Source: Pelosinus fermentans (GTDB lineage Bacteria; Bacillota; Negativicutes; DSM-13327). Taken from it: a stretch of DNA of 38,280 nt. Made by a program: the position numbers and the translations under genes. The stretch lies in NCBI GenBank assembly GCA_002434245.1, contig DJJR01000046.1, positions 125,366 through 163,645 on the forward strand, read 5' to 3'. This document shows positions 33,829 through 38,280 of the stretch, in pieces. Positions within the stretch are counted from its first letter, which is position 1, and each line of letters begins with the position of its first letter. Under the pieces are notes generated by a model. The model saw only the letters and a list, made by a program, of their open reading frames with translations, searched no databases and was not told where the DNA came from.

Positions 33829-35187
33829 CTAAGCTGTAAAGATGGAAGGATCTCCAGCCTTTCTAGTTAATTTCCCATCTTCTAATATGCCAAGCTCTTC
33901 CATTCTTTGATTAAATTCCTTAATTGGTTTTTTACCCGTAATGTCTCGCAGGCTGGCAATATCGTGATAGCTGGTCGTTTGGTACATTAACATCACATCA
34001 TCGCCTCCAGGAATACCCATGAAATAGGTGCAATCACATGCTGCAAGCAGCAAAGCTAAATTTTCTACATCGTTCTGGTCGGCTTTCATGTGGTTGGTAT
34101 AGCACACGTCCACTCCCATAGGCAAGCCCGTTAATTTCCCCATAAAATGATCTTCCAGCCCTGCCCGAATCATTTGCCGGCCGTCATACAAATATTCCGG
34201 ACCGATAAAGCCAACTACTGTATTCACTAAAAAAGGATGATACCGTTTCGCCAGACCATAACATCTTGCTTCCATTGTCAACTGATCGGCACCATGATGT
34301 CCTTCTGAAGACAGCTCTGAGCCTTGCCCAGTTTCAAAGTACATAAAATTTGGACCTCGGGAACTCTTCTTTTCCCTCATAACTTCATAGGCCTCATCCA
34401 TGAGTTTTACTGTTATACCAAAGGCTTCATTGGATTTTTGGGAGCCTGCCAGGCTTTGAAACATCAGATCCATCGGAACGCCTTTCTGTAAAGCAGCCAT
34501 TTGGCTTGTAACATGGGCTAATACACAATTTTGCGTAGGAATATCCCATTTCACCATAAAATCTTTAAAACTATGTAAAACAGCTGATATACTGCTTATC
34601 GTATCCACTACAGGATTTAAACCAATAACGGCATCACCAATACCGTAACTAATTCCTTCCATAGTAGAAGCCATAATGCCGGCTAAGCCATCCGTAGGAT
34701 GATTAGGCTGCAATCGTGAAGACAACGTACCTCGTTCACCAATTGTCGTATTGCAAGTAGCAAGGTTATGTATCTTCTTAGCAGTATATACCAAGTCCAT
34801 ATTACTCATTAACTTCGTAACGCCAGCAATCATCTCCGAAGTTAGGCCATCATGGATCTTTTTGATCTCATCCTCACTTGATTTCAGCAAAAATTCTCTA
34901 AAGTCTCCCACTGTCATGGATTTGATCATGCCGAAAGCGTTTGGGTCAACTCCATCTTGAATGGCTCTGGTCACTTCGTCATCTTCATAAGGAACTACAG
35001 GATTATTTCGCAGATCTTCAAGGGTCATTTCCGATAAAACAACCTTTGCTGCCACTCTTTCTGCTGTATCTCCGGCTGCAATACCTGCCAGAATATCACC
35101 TGATTTTTCCTCATTGGCTTTAGCAAGTACTTCCTTTATATCTTTAAACTCATAACCTTTCCCAAATAGCCTTGTCTTTAATATCAT
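33829..35187 (-). CDS. eutB: Ethanolamine ammonia-lyase large subunit
   Basis: This 452-residue protein is collinear with E. coli EutB (453). Shared segments include FKDIKEVLAKANEEKSGD, NTTIGERGTLSSRLQPN, FETGQGSELSS, NTVVGFIGPEYLYDGRQ and RAGLEDHFMGKLTGLPMG. It is the catalytic TIM-barrel subunit that binds ethanolamine and adenosylcobalamin. The ATG at 35187 fits the family N-terminus, with AGGTGA 5 nt upstream; a GTG at 35196 is the alternative. It lies between eutA and eutC with short gaps, so it is cotranscribed. Confidence 0.97.
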   Translation of the reverse strand: MILKTRLFGKGYEFKDIKEVLAKANEEKSGDILAGIAAGDTAERVAAKVVLSEMTLEDLRNNPVVPYEDDEVTRAIQDGVDPNAFGMIKSMTVGDFREFLLKSSEDEIKKIHDGLTSEMIAGVTKLMSNMDLVYTAKKIHNLATCNTTIGERGTLSSRLQPNHPTDGLAGIMASTMEGISYGIGDAVIGLNPVVDTISSISAVLHSFKDFMVKWDIPTQNCVLAHVTSQMAALQKGVPMDLMFQSLAGSQKSNEAFGITVKLMDEAYEVMREKKSSRGPNFMYFETGQGSELSSEGHHGADQLTMEARCYGLAKRYHPFLVNTVVGFIGPEYLYDGRQMIRAGLEDHFMGKLTGLPMGVDVCYTNHMKADQNDVENLALLLAACDCTYFMGIPGGDDVMLMYQTTSYHDIASLRDITGKKPIKEFNQRMEELGILEDGKLTRKAGDPSIFTA

Positions 35188-35217
35188 TGTCTTCACCTAT
35201 TTTCGTTTCATTTCTCT

Positions 35218-36687
35218 TCACTGCTTAAAAATTAACGTTTTAACAACAGTAGGTACCACATTGGCAATGGACTTGCCGATATCGATATAATCACCATTAT
35301 CGACCTTAATTTGATCAATGCAAATTACCCTCGTCCCTGTATTCAGCATATTCATTACCGTTTGCCCCAATGCTTTGGCAAAATCATTTTCAACAATTAC
35401 AATCACAGGATGGGAACCCTCCGCATTGGCGGCAATTGCTTTTGCCATCTCTTTTATTTGCCCATAGGATGGTGACTTCGGACCTTTAAATGCAAGGGCT
35501 ACAGGAGTATCGCCATATCGTTTGATTTTCTCACCAATTCCGTTGAACATATGCCCTATATTCTCATTCTCTGCAAGCTTAATAATGGGAATATTTTTAA
35601 GAGGAAGCAGGTCCTCATCAAACAGAATCGTGCTGCCGCTGATTTTTATAGAATGACTACCCGCCCCTATAACAGTAGCTCGTATCTTCTCTCTAGCTTC
35701 TACAAGACGATGTTGATCCTTTTCAAAGGCATTTCGAATGGAGTATCCTAATAAAGGACCGATATCTCCGAATAAGGTAACGTCTTTCATACTGCCTATT
35801 TCATAATCGCTGTAGATAAATTCAGCAACGCCACCTGAAAACATGATCTTTTCTGCTTTCAGCCCTTTATGACTGTGACCAATAAACAGCTTCACAGCCT
35901 CTTCCTCTAAGTCTTCGCTGCTGCTTATTTGTACAAATATCTTGGCAAAAGCATCCGTAAGAGCTTTTACATCTTCCAGCTTAGCCTTTGCCCCAACAGC
36001 CAATTCCAGCTGCAAATCATTAATAAGCGGGATTATCTTATCGGAAATATAGGAAATCACACCTTGCTGATCAATCTGTATCAGCCTTCCACCGATGTCC
36101 AAGGCAAAGGAGTCAATCACTTCCCCTTCCCAAAAGATTGCACCGTTGGTGGTACCGCCGCCAATATCAAAATTAACGACTCTTGCAGTAAAATGATTTG
36201 ATGCTTCCCCAGCTCCCGCCCCATACCCCGCCAAAATGGATTCTAAATCCGGTCCTGCTGTTGCAACAACAAAATCGCCAGCAAAGTCAGACAAAATACG
36301 GAGTACTTCCTCCGCATTGTTTTTGCGAGCGGTTTCACCCGTAATAATAATGGCTCCTGTGACGATTTCATCTTTTTGAATACCGGCCTTATCATATTCA
36401 AATTCAATGATTGCTTTTAATTCCGGTAGATGAATCTTGTCTCTTGCCAATAAAGGGGTGAAATGAATCTCACTTTTATAAAGGATCTTCTTACCGGTAA
36501 TTTTCATTTCAGGAATCAGAAAACAAGCCGCTGTGTTTTCTACCTTTATTCGGCTAAAAACTACCTGCGTCGTTGTTGTGCCAATATCAATGCCTACACT
36601 CAAAAATTCTCTTTCCATTCCAAATTTATCCACACCTTCTATTACAGATCCGTCTAATTGAAATTCTGGGACATGCATGAAGCTCAT
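35218..36687 (-). CDS. eutA: Ethanolamine ammonia-lyase reactivating factor
   Basis: This protein has 489 residues of the EutA family, with an ASKHA ATPase fold. The phosphate-1 motif is VGIDIGTTTTQVVF (31-44), and the second glycine motif is NFDIGGGTTNGAIF. EutA exchanges damaged cobalamin in EutBC for adenosylcobalamin at the cost of ATP. GAGG lies 7 nt before the ATG. It lies 13 nt after eat and 30 nt before eutB. Confidence 0.95.
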   Translation of the reverse strand: MSFMHVPEFQLDGSVIEGVDKFGMEREFLSVGIDIGTTTTQVVFSRIKVENTAACFLIPEMKITGKKILYKSEIHFTPLLARDKIHLPELKAIIEFEYDKAGIQKDEIVTGAIIITGETARKNNAEEVLRILSDFAGDFVVATAGPDLESILAGYGAGAGEASNHFTARVVNFDIGGGTTNGAIFWEGEVIDSFALDIGGRLIQIDQQGVISYISDKIIPLINDLQLELAVGAKAKLEDVKALTDAFAKIFVQISSSEDLEEEAVKLFIGHSHKGLKAEKIMFSGGVAEFIYSDYEIGSMKDVTLFGDIGPLLGYSIRNAFEKDQHRLVEAREKIRATVIGAGSHSIKISGSTILFDEDLLPLKNIPIIKLAENENIGHMFNGIGEKIKRYGDTPVALAFKGPKSPSYGQIKEMAKAIAANAEGSHPVIVIVENDFAKALGQTVMNMLNTGTRVICIDQIKVDNGDYIDIGKSIANVVPTVVKTLIFKQ

Positions 36688-36700
36688 GCCCCAGCCTCAC

Positions 36701-38086
36701 CTATTTATCTAACTCATCAAGAACACCAAACTCTTCCTCAAAGGGACGAATATTCTTATTTCCCCAAATATAATAATATACAATGGCTACCCCATAAACA
36801 GCTAACACCCATGGTACGACTTCACTAGAGGCATAGAACAAACTAACGAGACAAAAGATCGCAATCAGAAAACTAATCAGAGGCACTATTGGATAGGAAA
36901 CCTTAAAAGGTCGTTTAAGTTCTGGCTCTTTCACCCTTAAAACAAATAAACTTACTAAACTGATTAAATACATCACTACGGAACCAAATACAGCAATGGT
37001 AATAACCACATTTGTAAGACCTGTCAATGCGGCTCCCAAGCCTATAATACCAGGAATGATGAGCGCCCATACCGGTGTATGATGTTTAGGATCAACATAT
37101 GCTAAAAATTTTGGCAGATACCCAGTACGCGCCATGGCATAGGTCTGACGGGAATAACCCACAATGATACCATGCAGAGAAGCAATCAGACCAAATAATC
37201 CAATGAAGTTCATCAGCATGGCACTGAAGGATCCCTCTCCATAAACAGAACTTAAGGCTAAGGGCAGCGGAAAATCAACAGAATCAATTAACTTTACATC
37301 CGTAATCCCTGCAGTAAGGAATAACGTGAGAAATGCCATAACCATCAAGGTTACCATACCACTTAGAAAGCCAATGGAAATGTCTTTTTGTGGATTGACC
37401 ATTTCTTCTGCACTCATCGCACCGCCCTCAATGGCTAAGTAGAACCAAATAGCAAAAGGTACTGCAGCCATGACACCACTAAAACCATTGGGCAAAAGAG
37501 GTTCCGCCATAACCCGGGACAATTCAAAATGAGGGAGTGCCAAACCCCAATAAATCACCAGGCCAATCAACGCAACAATCGTTACAATCAGTTCAAAGGT
37601 AGCGGATACCTTCATCCCCCAATAATTGATAAAAATGAATAATAAAAAGGCGACTACCGTTGCTGTCATAATCTCAATGCCCGGAAACATGTTGTGAATA
37701 TAGCCGCCTACTGCCAAAGCAATGGCAGGTGGAGCAAACACAAATTCAATCAAGCAGCTCACACCATTCATATATCCCCAAAACTTTCCTAACGCACGCC
37801 GGGCATAAGCAGAAGGTCCGCCGGCATGAGGAATCGCTGTCGCCAGCTCCGAGTACGATAAGATAAATGTCACATAAAAAATTGTCACTGGTATTAATGC
37901 CAAAGCAAGACCCATGACCCCGCCTACAGCAAAACCATAACTCCAACCAAAATAGTTACCCGATATAACAAGTCCAACCGCTAATGCCCATAAATGAATT
38001 GGCTTTAGCACGCGAGAAAGATTCGCGTCACCAGCTTTCTCACCTTGAGTGACTCCATTGACCATTTCTACCTTGCTACTTTCCAT
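36701..38086 (-). CDS. eat: Ethanolamine permease (APC superfamily)
   Basis: This transporter has 461 residues and about 12 membrane segments. The N-terminus LSRVLKPIHLWALAVGLVIS then GNYFGWSYGFAVGG and the PHAGGPSAYARRALG segment match the ethanolamine permease subgroup of amino acid/polyamine transporters. It is the first gene of eat-eutABC, with CGGAGGAGG before the ATG. Having its own uptake gene, as in non-compartment eut operons, fits use of ethanolamine as a nitrogen or carbon source at low concentration. Confidence 0.92.
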   Translation of the reverse strand: MESSKVEMVNGVTQGEKAGDANLSRVLKPIHLWALAVGLVISGNYFGWSYGFAVGGVMGLALALIPVTIFYVTFILSYSELATAIPHAGGPSAYARRALGKFWGYMNGVSCLIEFVFAPPAIALAVGGYIHNMFPGIEIMTATVVAFLLFIFINYWGMKVSATFELIVTIVALIGLVIYWGLALPHFELSRVMAEPLLPNGFSGVMAAVPFAIWFYLAIEGGAMSAEEMVNPQKDISIGFLSGMVTLMVMAFLTLFLTAGITDVKLIDSVDFPLPLALSSVYGEGSFSAMLMNFIGLFGLIASLHGIIVGYSRQTYAMARTGYLPKFLAYVDPKHHTPVWALIIPGIIGLGAALTGLTNVVITIAVFGSVVMYLISLVSLFVLRVKEPELKRPFKVSYPIVPLISFLIAIFCLVSLFYASSEVVPWVLAVYGVAIVYYYIWGNKNIRPFEEEFGVLDELDK

Positions 38087-38117
38087 ACCTTTTTCCTCCT
38101 CCGTAATATGTCAGGCC

Positions 38118-38167
38118 AAAATAAAAGCCTAATACAACCTTCTTTCTCAAGAAGAATCATATTAGGC
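38118..38167 (-). terminator. Leader attenuator terminator upstream of eat
   Basis: Read on the minus strand, GCCTAATA (38160-38167) pairs with TATTAGGC (38127-38134), and an inner CTTCTT/AAGAAG stem closes on a 4-nt loop. TTTTATTTT follows directly. The terminator ends about 30 nt before the eat ATG, so it must be bypassed for expression. Confidence 0.75.
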
Positions 38168-38177
38168 GACATTGCCT
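38164..38177 (-). promoter_or_regulatory. Possible ANTAR-type antiterminator hairpin (P2)
   Basis: On the minus strand AGGCAATGTCGCCT folds into a 4-bp stem with hexaloop AATGTC. A at loop position 1 and G at position 4 are the residues conserved in EutV/ANTAR targets. Its 3' arm is the same GCCT that starts the terminator stem, so the two structures exclude each other. A 6-bp hairpin at 38196-38211 is in the right place for P1, but its loop does not fit the A1/G4 rule. Confidence 0.5.
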
Positions 38178-38280
38178 GCTATTAAGTTAATAAGACTACT
38201 ATGACTAGTAAGAACCGCTAATTCCCGAAGGCTATCCCCCCTCATTGCAACAAAAAATAAGCGCTTAATAAAAATGTTAA

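Noticed and set aside
38087..38280. Adenosylcobalamin riboswitch in the eat leader
   Set aside because: Some eut operons use a B12 riboswitch, but I see no B12-box sequence here; the visible structure is a terminator plus a hexaloop hairpin.
1..38280. CRISPR array, tRNA, rRNA, prophage or toxin-antitoxin system
   Set aside because: I saw no regularly spaced repeats, no tRNA or rRNA-like sequence, and no phage structural or recombinase genes other than the broken transposase.

Overview
The window looks like the chromosome of a low-GC, anaerobic Firmicute. Strong AGGAGG-type ribosome binding sites, YesM/YesN two-component genes, a PTS with a PRD-type regulator, and eut genes all fit this. The aas-lplT lysophospholipid salvage pair is more typical of bacteria with an outer membrane, so a diderm Negativicutes host (Sporomusa/Pelosinus-like) is my guess. 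That is inference; no rRNA or tRNA is present to test it.

Layout. 1-5.8 kb: an unrecognised protein on the minus strand, then on the plus strand a TetR regulator with a consensus promoter and palindromic operator, aas, lplT and a YjdF-like membrane protein. 5.7-8.5 kb: a DUF362/ferredoxin protein, a small repeated element (copy 1) with a 67-codon ORF, and a broken IS1182-type transposase. 8.6-12.2 kb: a redox cluster on the minus strand made of a tautomerase, an FMN-dependent alpha-hydroxy-acid dehydrogenase homologue, a 21-codon ORF, an FMN-binding split-barrel protein, a Crp/Fnr regulator and a TetR regulator. The same TetR-type operator lies before the TetR gene and before the dehydrogenase operon. 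12.3-15.5 kb: a divergent AraC regulator/quinone-oxidoreductase pair, a shortened second copy of the repeated element, and an SGNH esterase.

15.6-23 kb: a minus-strand cluster of binding lipoprotein, ATPase, fused permease, YesM kinase, YesN regulator and HAD phosphatase. This resembles Fe(III)/sugar-phosphate (Afu-type) importers; the phosphatase and sensor favour an organophosphate substrate. 23.2-32.6 kb: a ten-gene minus-strand locus encoding a galactitol-family PTS (IIA, IIB, IIC), a 2-hydroxyacid dehydrogenase, a two-subunit UxaA-type dehydratase, a DgoD-type dehydratase, a KDPG-type aldolase, a class II aldolase and a PRD/EIIA regulator. It has two sugar-acid dehydratases and an aldolase but no sugar kinase. 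The PTS probably supplies the phosphate, as in the Salmonella D-glucosaminate (dga) system. This is the best candidate for an undescribed pathway. 33-38.3 kb: eat-eutA-eutB-eutC, a compact ethanolamine operon without shell genes in view. It ends in a 21-bp hairpin and is preceded by a leader with an intrinsic terminator overlapped by a hexaloop hairpin that fits ANTAR (EutV-type) antitermination.
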